Shown here: piece by piece, positions 1 to 10,901 of the stretch
How positions within the stretch are numbered: the first letter of the stretch is position 1
Layout: the number at the start of each line of letters is the position of its first letter
NCBI GenBank assembly: GCA_029747015.1
Contig: JAKOGI010002714.1
Span: 1-64,000 of the forward strand
Direction of reading: 5' to 3'
Length of the DNA stretch: 64,000 nucleotides
From: Carnegiea gigantea
Taxonomy: Eukaryota > Streptophyta > Magnoliopsida > Caryophyllales > Cactaceae
Program-made: the position numbers and the translations under genes
The notes under the pieces: model-generated
What the model saw: the letters and a program-made list of their open reading frames with translations, nothing else
Told to the model about the DNA's origin: nothing
The model's database searches: none

Positions 1-14
1 TATATATCGATACA

Positions 15-492
15 TGTAATGATGATCCGAAAAATGTGATTTTCCTAGGGAGGCCCATGTCTTCCCAATCAATTGCCAGGTCCACTTAGGCATAGTGGGC
101 CTTATTTGGACCCTTAGTGCTCCAATCGAATGCCCAAGCGGAGCAAGCCATCGGCAGCACAATTTGGGGGTTTTTGAGCATGAAATTACATTTTTAGCCC
201 TTGCTACGGAGATATAAATAATGTCCTACCTGGCTCGGAAAATGGATTCGCGCTCTGACACAATTTCCTGTACTTCCTTATGTTCTCTCTCTTTGCTGCT
301 TTTATCTCTCGCTGGGACCCCCCTTTGACTTGTCTATCGGACAGGCATTCCCTAGACCACAACCTAGGGGTTCCTTTTTTACAGGTTTCGCAATCAGAGG
401 AAGGACAACCGGTTGATCTACACGTGCCATCGCTTAAGCCCGCTCTTTCATCCCACGTCATCTCCAACAATGCACGGAAAGTTCCCAGAACA
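15..492 (+). repeat. 5' LTR of the Tat-lineage element
   Basis: This block aligns with 12815-13298. Shared stretches include the region around the C/T-rich tract (near 280-300 and 13085-13110) and the last 30 bases. It starts TGTAATGATG and ends AGAACA, so it keeps the TG...CA form. It is a few bases shorter than the 3' copy at its left end. A primer-binding-like site follows two bases later. Confidence 0.8.
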
Positions 493-496
493 GATT

Positions 497-514
497 TGGC
501 ACCGTCTGTGGGGA
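497..514 (+). promoter_or_regulatory. Primer binding site of the Tat-lineage element
   Basis: TGGCACCGTCTGTGGGGA lies two bases after the 5' LTR. Its first ten bases differ at one position from the complement of the 3' end of plant tRNA-Asp (TGGCGCCGTT...), the primer type used by related Tat/Athila elements, and the remainder diverges. Position and start with TGG support a PBS; the exact tRNA is inference. Confidence 0.6.
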
Positions 515-528
515 GAGACCGGTGAATA

Positions 529-1907
529 ATGGTGGTCGGTGAAGCTACACAAGCACGGGCCAGTGGAGATGAATTGCCCATAACGGAAGCCCCGGCACAT
601 CTCGAGGCCGAGGACGCCTCAGAGAGTTCCCAGGCAGATCCCCATTTAGTCGGCCTGCCCCTGGCTGGGCGGGAGGCCTACATCACGGTGAACACACTCA
701 AGAACTTCATGTCCACCATGAACGGCACTATTATGCAACAAGTTTCCGAACACGTGAAGAAAGCAATGGAGGCCGCGAGCTCCGCCAGGCCTCTTTCCCG
801 TTTTGAGTACATACCCATAGCGGGCTGCGAGCCCTCTCATAAACACGCACCGATGGCATCCCATCACCATAGAGAGGGAATGAGAGAGGCCCCTCACGAT
901 GGTAGAAACGGCCGATCGCGGGCCGAGAATCGTGACCGATCCGTCAGGGCCGAGGCCCTACCCAGCCATTGTCCGAGTAATGGACGACCGGTAAAGTTAA
1001 CTACGGCCTCAATGCCACACGCAACGCACTCCCAAAGAACCACTTGGTTTGAGGAGCAGGGCAGACCTCCAGACCTCGAGGAGAGGCCTCAGGGTGACGG
1101 CCAACTCCAGAATGTCACTCCGACTGTGAGCGTACGTGCAGTCCTCTTCGAGACAAGCGTCGCCAACAGTCTCCCCATCATGACCGAACTCCGGCCATAT
1201 CCCCAAGGGTCGGTCCTACCCGAAGAAGTGCATCAGTGATGGAGGTGGAAAGACACCCGGGGACGCCCATCAACATTTCCGGCACAGTAGCCCGGACGGG
1301 GCCCGTCATCTTTTTCCATTCGTTCAGCACAAAGATTGTCAATGCTTCACGCCACGGCAAATTGAAGATGCCTACCGTGGACCTATGTGACGGGACCACG
1401 AACCCAGAGGAACACTTAGGGGTGTACAAGGGACAAATGTAAGTCCAAGACGTAGACGAAGCCGCGTACTGCTAATTATTTCCCACTACCTTGAAAGGGG
1501 TAGTGCAATTCTGGTTCAAAGGCTTGGTGCCAGGAAGTGTTTTGTGTTTCCAGGACCTGGCTAATAGATTTGTTAGCCACTTCAGTGCCAGTCACAAGAA
1601 GAGGTGAACTAGCATTCACCTCTTCAAAATCAAGCAGGGGCCACAGGAGTCCCTGGTCGACTTCGTCAAGCGCTTCCATCAGGAGGCGGTCCTGATCCCT
1701 AATCTGAAAGACAGGGTGGCATACACCTCCTTTTTGAATAGCTTGAAGAACGGATGGTTCAAGTTCTCTTTAGCCGAGTAGAAGGATACCACTTTAGCAG
1801 GGGCATTGAGGAAAGTTGTCGACTTCATTCGGGCCATCGAGATCTGCACCGAAGGCGAGGATGCCCCCAAGAAGGCTAAGGTTTCTTTCGATCAGAACCC
1901 TAGCTAA
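529..1907 (+). pseudogene. gag: gag polyprotein remnant (Tat-lineage gypsy)
   Basis: The first open stretch (529-1239, 236 codons) is a low-complexity N-terminal region. It is followed in another frame by the conserved retrotransposon gag core from about 1315 to 1905. Recognisable blocks there are FSTKIVNASRHGKLKMPTVD, the EEHLGVYKGQM block, and SIHLFKIKQGPQESLVDFVK. The core normally forms the capsid of the virus-like particle. It is broken by a frameshift near 1236 and stops near 1440, 1606 and 1780. The start at 529 is the first ATG after the PBS and fits the usual position. Tat gag proteins are typically longer and uninterrupted, so this copy is non-functional. Confidence 0.85.
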
Positions 1908-1959
1908 GGAGACACGAGGTCACAGCTCGAGGCCATCGACCCTCAGTTCACCACAGTTT

Positions 1960-2420
1960 GAAGTGCCTATAATGGTGTTCGGTGGGGGAGAAGGCCCATG
2001 CTTCACCTCCCTGCACAATGATCCATTGGTGGTAGAAATAAGGGTGGACAGTGCCATTGTGCACAGAATTCTTATTGACACAGGCAGCTCCGTGGACATC
2101 ATCATTTGGGACTGTTTGAAGAAACTGAAATATCTAGGGACGGAAATCGTTCCCTTGGTACATCCTATCTTAGGATTCGGGGTACAAGAGGTGAACCCTA
2201 TGTGGATAGCCCGCCCCCTTATGCTTTGGAGATGAGGCCAAAGCAAGAACCCTAGAGGTAGACTTCTTGGTCATCGACGTGCCTACAGCCTACAACGTCA
2301 TCCTGGGGCGGCCTACGTTGCACAAGGTAAAGGCCGTCATCGTCCCATACTTGCTCCCACTTCACTTTGAGGCTGATGATGGAAGCATGGGTACAATGCA
2401 AGGAGACCAGCGGATGCCCT
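1960..2420 (+). pseudogene. Retropepsin-like protease remnant
   Basis: The aspartic protease core is visible: the catalytic DTG triplet is at 2077-2085 inside the context ILIDTGSSVDII, followed by a conserved WDCLKKL segment. A downstream ILGFG segment near 2166 fits the second conserved protease block. The reading frame is lost after 2233, but protease-linker similarity continues to about 2420, including an AYNVILGRPTLHKVKAV-type block. The enzyme would process gag-pol inside particles. Confidence 0.8.
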
Positions 2421-2639
2421 AAGAATGCTATCTTGTTAGCATCAGGCTGCTGGTAGAGCGAATAGCCGAATGAGGGGCCGCCGGACCCCCACCGCCAGAC
2501 AAGAGGCCACAGCCCAAGTCACCTCTTCCTACGGCCGAGGCCTTGATCATACATACGTTGACCTCAGTTGAACCAGAGCGACCTCGCCCGGAGGCTGCGG
2601 ATGGTGTTGAGCAAGTCCCCCTCGATGAGGGGTGCCTCG

Positions 2640-3297
2640 AACGCATGCTTCAGCTGGGTAGGAAAATGGAGGCTCCTACCTGACATTCTTTGGTTGCACT
2701 CTTATAAGAATACCGTGATTTCTTCACCTTTGGCCCCAAAGAGATGCCCGTCATTGACCCCGCCATCATGGAGCACAAACAAAATGTTAATCCTACTTGC
2801 AAACCCATTGTCTAGAAAAAGCGACACATGGGCCCTGAGCGGGCTGTAGCGGCAACCACAGAGGTGCAGAAGCTACTAGAGGCAAGATTTGTCCGGGAAT
2901 GTCAGTACCCAGAGTGGATCTCAAATTTGGTCTTAGTAGATTCCATTGAGTTGAACGAAGTCTGCCCAAAGGGTAGCTACCCTCCCAGTGATCGACAAAG
3001 TAGCGGATGCGACGGCCGGGCATGCCCTACTAAAATTCATAGATACCTTCTCAGGATATCACCAAATTCCCCTGTGCCCCGAAGACTAGGAGAAGACTGT
3101 GTTCATAACCGACTGAGGTTTGCATTACTATAAGGTAATGCCTTTGAGTTGAAGAACACGAGGGCCACTTACCAATGGCTAGTGAACAAGTCGTTCGAGC
3201 CCCTCATCAGTTGGACCATGGAAGTTTACGTAGATGACATGATAGTGAAAGAGCACGATCGATGCTGAACATGGCCAGGACCTGTGGATGACGTTCA
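2640..3297 (+). pseudogene. Reverse transcriptase, N-terminal and palm part
   Basis: RT similarity begins with the region that leads into the polymerase fold and includes the block QYPEWISNLVLVD (near 2910) and a fingers/palm segment near 3040. The catalytic YVDD box is intact at 3227-3238 (EVYVDDMIVK). Stops and frameshifts are frequent, for example after 3130. The domain is cut at 3297 by an inserted element; the continuation starts again at 7694 after the GTTCA duplication. Confidence 0.85.
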
Positions 3298-5809
3298 TGT
3301 AATACCCCTAGCCCCTAGGGCCAAAAAGCGTTACGTTTTCTTAACTTTCTACCTAAATTTTGGGACAAAACGGACAGAGTTTCCCCTATAAACTGACCGT
3401 TTCTAGGATATAAGCCTTACAATAAATCCCTGCAATTTAACGGAAGCATAAAACATTTAAAAGAAGCTCAACGGCCACACGCTGGAGTTCATAACTCAAT
3501 GAGCCACTTGCTCGGAGTACGCCAACCAGATTAATTCATGAACAAAGAAGAAATGAAAGATACAACTCAACGGTTCACACCCCAAAACATAACTAACTTT
3601 AACCAAAAGACATCTAACTGACTAGATGGTTGGCTCATAAGGCCATACAGAGCGACTCATAAACAATATGCATTACATGAATTTAGAATACCTATTTACA
3701 AACATTTTAAACTGAGAATACATAATGTCACTTCATTAAACACGTAAGATCCCCTCAAATGAGTACAAACGACACTTGCAAACATGAATAGATTCCATCT
3801 TGACATAGCTGATTCAACTTTTTCCTGTTATAAAGAAAACCTAGGGAAAAAGGGAAAGAATAGTGGAATGAGCAACCACACGCTCAGTGAGTATCCCCCA
3901 ACCCCTTTAAAACCAAAACTGTTGCAGGTAGTAATATTTTTACTAGTCACATATCACGTATCCATACTTTACTATCATATTAGGCATTCATAAAATTCTT
4001 ATGGAAACATCACTAACCATAAACTTCACTTTAGGCACTCAAAAACATTTCTAGGTTTCTAAATGACCAAACTTCTTTACTACCAGGCAGTCAAACACTT
4101 AAACAAGGGACGAGGCTAAGCACAGAAACTTTCTTTTTCATAAACATAACTTCTTGGCATTCTATTCCAACTATGAATGAAACCCTATTCATATGATGTG
4201 CACATAAGGTTATTTCTTTTCAGAATCATACTCTTCTTGGCATTTCATTCGTATGGTATGCATAAGATACACACATTTCATGTCTCAAGCAATTCTCATT
4301 CATAGGGTATGCAAGAAATATGCTCATAAGACTTATTTTTCATATTCGCATTTTACTTAGCATCTCATTCATGAGTTATACTTAAAACATGCACATATCA
4401 TACACATGAAGCTTTCTTTCTTTTATTGAAAACACTTTAGTTAGCCTCTTGAGGCTCATAAAAACTCTTCTCTTAGCGTTTTGAGGCTCATATTCTTTTA
4501 AAAGAATCTCTTTCATCTTGGTCTCATAATGACCCTTAAAAACTTTCTTTCTGAAATACTTAAAAAGGCGAAACGCCAACTGCTTTTCTTATTTAATAAG
4601 AAACTACTTTGGGTATAAGATCATCATAAAGTGCTGGTTGGGAGAGATCCACACTCAATCTCAGTGAGATTAACTTACACAAAGCTCTTACTCCCGGGAT
4701 GGCAACTAACTTTGGACCTTAACCATCGTCAGGGTCTCTAAGGATTACTCCCTAGCCTAGGGATTCCCCAGTTCAAGCAGGTTCACTCCCATCTATTGTC
4801 CCTAAGCACTTATCTTAGCCATTTAAACTGGTCATAACAACTAGTAAGTTTGCTGCCTCTCACAGCGAAATCCTTTATCATGCAACTCACGCCTTTGTAA
4901 AACTCTTTAGGATTCCCCCGTTCAAGCAGGCTCACTCCCAAAACTGTATTCATTTAGTTAAAATATGCTACCATGCACTAATATTTATGGCTACTATTAT
5001 TTCAAAACATGAAATCCTTCTTTGAAAATCTCACCCTTATGCATATAATGTAACTTGACGGCATGGAAGGGAAGGGGGGTCCACATGTATCACATTCAAG
5101 TACTTCATAATCAATTCATCACAATGTGCCACACATGGCCTCGTAATCCACATGATTGCGGTTAATGCACAACCTAGATTTCCTCCTCACAAGCACCATA
5201 CCACAAGAACCTCGAACCACTCTACCTCAAACCATCCAACTACCATCTCGGTTTTCAATTCGATAATCATAACATATTATCAAAAGGGGTCTTATGAAAT
5301 AGCTACGTATAACTTACCAAGTAAGCAGCAATCATCCCATAGCTCGTTACCACGCATAAATATATAGGTATATCTTGCATTAATTGAAATAAAGACTCAA
5401 CTAACTGAAATAAACTCACAACGCATAAAACTTAGTCTACATTCATGACTTGCGAATAGATGGTAAGCATACCGAATTCATGCCACTTTCACGTATAACT
5501 AATCAACTAATATTCAAAGTATAACCATCCAACTAAACATGCATTGGCTTAAAATGTTCTCAGGTCATTTCAAAAGGTACTCTTAAGCATGAATTAGCTA
5601 GTTCAATGTGCATCAATTTAAAGAATGCTTGTCATTCAAGGGTTACTTATAAACATGAACTAATTAAATTGGCCTGCTTCGATCTTAGGTGATCTTGGTT
5701 CATTTCAAACATTCATACATTTGAGTTAAGGTAGTAAACATGCTCACTTCGTCATTCAAATATTATTTCCAAAGCTGTTTTATAAGCATAGTTCAACTAA
5801 ATAGGCAAG

Positions 5810-5883
5810 TATCGATTCGAAGTGTTCATTCATTGTTTCGAAGGCCTATCGATTCGAAGTGTTCATTCATTGTTTCGAAGTTA
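5810..5883. repeat. 37-bp tandem duplication inside the solo LTR
   Basis: TATCGATTCGAAGTGTTCAT and the following bases occur at 5810 and again at 5847. The two units are almost identical, and both end in a TTTCGAAG segment. Confidence 0.85.
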
Positions 5884-6267
5884 CATTTCAAGTCTAATTG
5901 AGCTATTTCAGCATTACGATTCTAAAAGTTCATTTATTACATCGAAATCATTATTCGAATCTAAATAAGTCATTTAAGCATAAGTCCTTTCAGGGTGTTC
6001 GTTTCTTTTCAAAGCTATTAATCGAGCGTGAATTGACTAAGTGTACATGGGTCGATTTTACGCATTTATAGCCTATTATGAAGTCATTGAACGAACACGA
6101 TTCCGCTAAGCATACATATAACAATTCTAAGCATTTAAAGTTTACTTCGAAGTTATTAAACAATCATGGGTCATTTGTGGTTTACTTCAAACTTAATAAA
6201 CGATTATGAATTAACTAAACATACATTCGTCATTTCTAAACATTTATAATCTACTTCGAAGTTAGGT

Positions 6268-6560
6268 TTCAGGCATGAATTAACTGAATAGGTTCGAATC
6301 AAAGCTAAACATGCATAATTCACTTCGACTTAAATCTTCAGGCATGAAATAACCAAATAGATTCGAATCAAAGCTAAACATGCATAATTCACTTCGAATT
6401 AAATCTTCAGGCTAGATTCAAATCAAAGCTAAACACGCATAATTCACTTCAAATTAAATCTTCAGGCGTGAATTAACTAAATAGATTCGAATCAAAACTA
6501 AACAGGCATAATTCACTTCGAATTAAATCTTCATGCGTGAATTAACTAAATTCACTTGAA
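6268..6560. repeat. About 69-bp tandem subrepeats inside the solo LTR
   Basis: Four adjacent units share the segments CATAATTCACTTCGA and TTAAATCTTCAGGC. The AGGC-type landmark falls at about 6271, 6340, 6409, 6464 and 6533, giving steps of 69, 69, 55 and 69 bases. The third unit carries a 14-bp deletion. Confidence 0.85.
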
Positions 6561-7237
6561 TCGATTCTAAGCCACTTTCGAGTATTGATAAACTAAACTA
6601 ACATATATCGATTCGAAGTCACTATCGGGCATAAACTAGCTAAACTTAACATGCTTCGCAACTTAAAACTTAAAACAATTTTGAAACTACTAATATTTAG
6701 GAGGCGAGAAACACCCACCTGGACTCCAAGCTAGGGTTCCGTTTGAAGGGTTTTAGGCTCGGCTTTGAGCGCTGGAAAGATCCCATTCCTTGACCCTTGC
6801 TCATCGACGCACGAAGTAACCCAATCCAGGCTTAACCCACGTAAAAACATACTAAATTCGACCCATTTTTGCAGCCCAGTTCGAAGAGCCTTGCCCGATC
6901 TAGTTTCTGCCCTCCTTTGTCGCTACCGTTGGTGGTCGCCGGAGTCGCGCTCAACCGCCGCCTGGTCGTCGTCCTCGGTCGCGACGATCGCCGGCAGCAT
7001 TCATTGAACCCCTTTCACTCCCTCACTCTATCGCCCAAACTCTCTCTCTTTCTCCGTTGTGGTGTCGCGGGGCAGCGCCGGGGGTCGTAACAGGCGCGAT
7101 GGTGGCCGGCCGCCAGCCGCCGGCGTTCCTCGACCCTCTACTCTCTCTCAGTCCACCCCCCATCTCTAGTGGTGGCAGGTTCGCAGGGGTTAGGGTTTGA
7201 GGAAACCCCCCTGCTCGTGTCTGTGGAGAAGAAGAAG

Positions 7238-7271
7238 GGGGGCTTCGCCCCCTTTTTTGATATATTTTATA
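7238..7271 (-). promoter_or_regulatory. Probable LTR core promoter: TATA box plus GC hairpin
   Basis: Read on the minus strand, TATAAAATA (7271-7263) is followed 10-35 bases downstream by A6 and a perfect inverted repeat GGGGGC-GAA-GCCCCC (7252-7238). A start site 25-35 bases after the TATA box would place the hairpin at the 5' end of the transcript. Promoter assignment is inference from spacing and from being within an LTR. Confidence 0.45.
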
Positions 7272-7688
7272 CATATATATCTTTTTTTTTTTTTTTGCTT
7301 GTTCCAGCGGCTAACACCACTAGTCTAATCTCGTACCTCTTATTCTAAACCCAATTGTTAATACCATCGCTCGATCCTAAATACATCAAGGCTCGATTTT
7401 CATAAACCTCAAAACTAATTCTAGGGTTAACAACCTGCTCGCATTCGGGGAACGACTAAATAAATCGAATAATGACTAAATTAAACTATCGATATAATTT
7501 AAGGGCAAAAACAGCACGAATTAACTTTAAAATCAATAATAACAATAATAATCCCTTTTTAATAAAATTATAGCTCCCGAAAGTACATCAATAATAATTT
7601 AACTCATATAGTTGCTAAAAATACAAATTTATATCGTGAAAAGATAATACAGTTAGTTTAACGGAAAACAAAGAATGCAGGTCTTACA

Positions 7689-7870
7689 GTTCAATATCCT
7701 TCGATCATTTGCAATGAAACTTAACCCAAAGAAATGCGTGTTTGGAGTTAGATCAGGCAAATTCCTCGAAATCATGATCTGTAGCTGGGGGATAGAAGCT
7801 AATCCAGACAAGATCCAGGTCGTGTTGGACATGAAGCCGCTGCGGAACATCAAAGAGGTCTAAGGACTAA
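7689..7870 (+). pseudogene. Reverse transcriptase, continuation after the insertion
   Basis: After the repeated GTTCA the frame carries the conserved RT connection block, including MKLNPKKCVFGVRSGKF and GIEANPDKIQVVLDMKPL. This directly continues the RT that stopped at 3297. An in-frame TAA follows at about 7861 before the RNase H region. Confidence 0.85.
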
Positions 7871-8412
7871 CTAGATGTATCGTGGCCCTGGGACGAATAA
7901 TGTCCCGATCCACCGATAAATGCCAGCCTTTCTTCTACGTCCTACGGAGGCGCACTAACTTCGTTTGGGACCAGGAAGCTGACGAGGCCTTCCGAGTGTT
8001 GAAGACATAATTTGTTCACCTGCGCAAGATAGGCAGTCCTCTTCCGGGGGAAACGCTTCTCCTCTATTTGGTCGTTTCAAAATAGGCCATAAGCATGGTA
8101 CTGGTGGTGGAAAGGGCCAAGGAACAGATCTCGATTTATTATGTAAGCCATGCCCTAACGAGGGCCTAATTATCCTTTGATCGAAAAGTTTGCTTACATG
8201 CTGGTGATGGCCAGCCAAAAATACGGCCCTACTTCAAGGCACATAAGGTGACGGTCCTCACCAACCAGCCCTTGAAGAATGTCCTCCAATGGTTGGATTC
8301 TTCCGAACGCCTCTTGGAGTGGGCGGTGGAGCTATCGTGGTACGACTTCATCTTTGAGACTCGGCGCACCATTAAAGCTTAAGCCCTGGCCGACTACTTA
8401 GTCGAGAGTACC
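7871..8412 (+). pseudogene. RNase H (first, retroelement type) remnant
   Basis: Gypsy RNase H blocks are readable through several stops: a block resembling LTG.IAALGRFMSRS.DKC at about 7865-7925, the F.VLRGRTNF.WD-type segment near 7930-7980, and VTVLTNQPLKNVLQWLDSSE (near 8250-8310) followed by an L.WAVELSWYDF block. The enzyme would degrade the RNA strand during reverse transcription. At least four in-frame stops make it inactive. Confidence 0.75.
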
Positions 8413-8454
8413 AACACTACTACAGACGATGGCTCCTTCCCTCTTTATTGGAAC

Positions 8455-8781
8455 CTTTACGTGGATGGCTCATCCACCAAGGATGGGGGTGGAGCCGGCC
8501 TAATTGTTAAGAGCCCCCGAGGGGAATGGCATGAACATGCCTTGAAGTTCATGTTCAAAGCGTTGAACAATGAGGATGAATATGAAGTGTTGATAGCAGG
8601 AGTGAATTTGGGTTATACTACGGTGGCTGACTTGGTCCGAGTGTTTTCAAACTCTCAGCTCACAATTAGCCAACTTAATGGAGAGTATGAAGTGAAGAAT
8701 GATACTATAGCGACTTACGTCTGTCGGGTATGCGAGGCGACTAAGTTGCTGAAGCACTTCTCAATTACTCACTTACTATAG
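8455..8781 (+). pseudogene. Second, 'archaeal-type' RNase H of the Tat lineage
   Basis: An open frame of about 106 codons begins LYVDGSSTKDGGGAGLIVKS and continues through an F.FKALNNEDEYEVLIAGV block, a SQLTISQLNGEYE block and a C-terminal helix ending before TAG at 8779-8781. The acidic residues of D-E-D form are visible: D in VDGSS, E in EDEYE. In the third position the family's usual DSQL reads NSQL, so one catalytic Asp appears to be lost. A duplicated RNase H placed between RNase H and integrase is diagnostic of plant Tat elements. The frame is open, unlike its neighbours. Confidence 0.85.
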
Positions 8782-8889
8782 TCCAAGAATTGGCAAGCTG
8801 GCGCGCCGTCTAAGCTAGCTAGCTCTTCTGAGGACAGGAAGCCAAAATATATTCAATGGGAGACTTTGACGGAGCGAAGTATTGACCCT

Positions 8890-10142
8890 CACGAAGTACT
8901 TGGCTAGACAGGAGCTCAACATCGATGGACCCTATATGCGCGTACCTGGCTGACGGCATACTACCCTCAGACCATAAGGAGGCCAACCGTATGAATAGAC
9001 GGGGAAATTGGTTCATACTCTATGATGGGATCCTATACAAACGATCTTTCACTCAGCCGCTTCTGCGTTGTATGACCCCGAAGATCGAGAAGAAGATATT
9101 AGAGGAGTTGCACGAGGGGGTGTGCAGTTCCCACATTGGGGGCCAGGCGCTTACAGTTACAGCAATACGTACTAGTTACTACCGACCGAGCTTACCAGAA
9201 GACGCTATGAACTTAGTTCGCACTTGCGACAAGTGTTAGAAGTTTGCTCCGGCTCAACAACTACCCACCCCCCCAGACACCCATTTGCAGCCCCTTACCA
9301 TTTTCTACTTGGGGCATGGATATGCTCGGCCCTTTCCCTAAAGCCACAGGTCAGCACAGGTACCTTTCTGTCGTGGTGGATTATTTTACCAAGTAGATAG
9401 AAGCTGAGGCCATCACCTCCATCACCGTGGCCAAAGTTCAAAAGTTCATCTGGAAGAATATCATCATTCACTTCGGCATCCCTTGTACAATGATTTTTGA
9501 TAATGGGTGCCAGTTTGACACCACCAAGGTCACAGAGCACCTGAGCTCCCTCGGGTGCTAGGCGTGGTTCACCGCCGTTGCTCATTCTCAAAGCAATGGC
9601 CAGGCTGAAGCAGCCAACAAGGTTGTCTTTCACGGGTTGCAGAAAAAACTAGATAAGGCCAAAGGCAAATCCACTGATGAGCTATATGGCATCCTCTTGT
9701 CGTTGAGGACAACCGAAAAGACCGTAATAGGCAAAACGCCATTCATGTTGGCGTACGAGTTGGAAGCTGTTCTGCCAGTTGAAGTCGCACTACATACCCA
9801 TTGCTTTACCACATTCCAAGAAGAGCTAAACAACGCTGCACTTTGAGAGACATTAGACCTCTCACCCTCAGTCTGGGGAGATGCCTTTCTCAACGAGGCA
9901 CTCTACAAGCTCCACATCGCACACCTCCATGACTGCGCTGTCAAACTCTACCCCATCAACGTCGGCGATTTCCTCCTTCGTCGCACTGAGGCCACAGCAC
10001 GCGTAGGAGAACACGACAAGCATATGGCAAATTCAGAAGGATCGCACGAGGTCATAACCCAGACACGGCCGGGCACATATCACCTAGAGACTCCTGAAGG
10101 AACTCCTATCTAACGGATATGGCACTCCAGCAATCTGCGAAA
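8890..10142 (+). pseudogene. Integrase remnant with zinc-binding, catalytic core and C-terminal parts
   Basis: The HHCC zinc-binding region is readable from H at 9111 and H at 9132 to CDKC at 9225-9236, where TAG follows immediately. The catalytic core (about 9310-9700) shows VVDYFTK, FDNGCQFD and an S.SNGQAEAANK block, which contain the D, D and E positions. The C-terminal portion (about 9900-10142) has GDFLLRRTEATARVGEHDK and a PGTYHLETPEGTP block. Stops after CDKC, in the core (TAG near 9394 and 9559) and at 9844 disable it. This domain inserts the cDNA into host DNA. Confidence 0.85.
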
Positions 10143-10264
10143 ATATTATCACTGGCACTTTTCCTTCATTCAACCACAACATCTATGTACTTATGTTCTC
10201 CATGCAACAAATACAATGGCCGAAAAGGTAGTTTTGGATACATCTCAACGTCTGATGCTTTCAG

Positions 10265-10645
10265 CACCAAGGGGGCTAAGGGTCCTTAAGCACGGCCTCA
10301 GGACCGGTCGCTATACTTTTACCCCCAAGGGGGGCTAAAGGTCCTTAAGCACGGCCTTAGGGCCGCTCCTATACCTTTAGCCCTAAGGAGGGCTAAGGGT
10401 CCTTAAGTACGGCCTTAGGGCTGGTTGCTATACTTTTAGCCCCAATAGGGGCTAAGGGTCCTTAAGCACTGTTTTAGAGCCGGTTGTTATACTTTTAGCC
10501 CCAATGGGGGGTAAGGGTCCTTTTGCATAGCCTTAGGGCCAGTCGCTATACTTTTAGCCCTAATAAGGGATGAGGGATCCTTAAGCACTGCCTCTATGCC
10601 GATCGCTATACTTTTAGCTCCAATGGGGGCAAAGGGTCCATATGC
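10265..10645. repeat. 59-bp tandem repeat, seven units, in the retroelement's 3' region
   Basis: The landmark GTCCTTAAG (or a variant) recurs at 10282, 10341, 10399, 10458, 10517, 10577 and 10636, so steps are 58-60 bases. Each unit combines GGGCTAAGGGTCCTTAAG, a CGGCCTTAGGGC-type core and CTATACTTTTAGCCCCAA. Units differ by several substitutions. The array sits between integrase and the antisense genes. Tat elements are known to carry such arrays in their 3' untranslated region and to seed satellites from them. Confidence 0.92.
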
Positions 10646-10901
10646 TTATCCCCTACTTGTCATTTTGCTTAGGGCCCAACATCTCAAGGAACATAAGTAA
10701 ATTAGCAATGCAAATGCAAAGACTAGCAGATAAGTAGGAGTAAGTGAAACAATAAGTGGAGAAAGAAGTGACAAAGCTCAAGACTCCATTGCAAAAGCTT
10801 AAGAATTTTTCATTGCTTAAAAGAACGAGTACAGAGACCAATAGAGGGCCAAAGGGCTAGAAAGGAAGACAACAAAGAGTAAACAAAAACATCCTAGGGC
10901 A

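Larger units (their letters stand above)
3298..7688 (-). mobile_element. Solo LTR-like insertion, 4.39 kb, within the Tat element's RT
   Basis: The insert begins TGTAATACCCC and ends GTCTTACA, a TG...CA element with the short imperfect terminal inverted repeat TGTAAGAC/GTATTACA. It is flanked by a perfect 5-bp duplication GTTCA at 3293-3297 and 7689-7693. Removing it brings the two parts of RT together at a conserved motif. No gag or pol homology is visible, so a solo LTR of a long-LTR element is the simplest reading. Minus orientation is inferred from a TATAAAATA box at 7263-7271 on that strand, with a GC-rich leader-like stretch beyond it. The interior is AT-rich with subrepeats at 5810-5883 and 6268-6560. 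A non-autonomous element lacking coding capacity is the alternative. Confidence 0.75.

Noticed and set aside
7238..7258. Hairpin followed by T6, resembling a bacterial intrinsic terminator
   Set aside because: The window is plant nuclear DNA inside an LTR. The structure is reported instead as a possible leader hairpin on the other strand.
6765..7274. GC-rich open frames on both strands as a host gene
   Set aside because: They lie inside a TG...CA insertion with a target duplication, show no domain and overlap on both strands. Interpreted as LTR leader sequence.
10265..10645. CRISPR-like array
   Set aside because: The units are contiguous and whole-unit repetitive without unique spacers, and the context is a plant retrotransposon.
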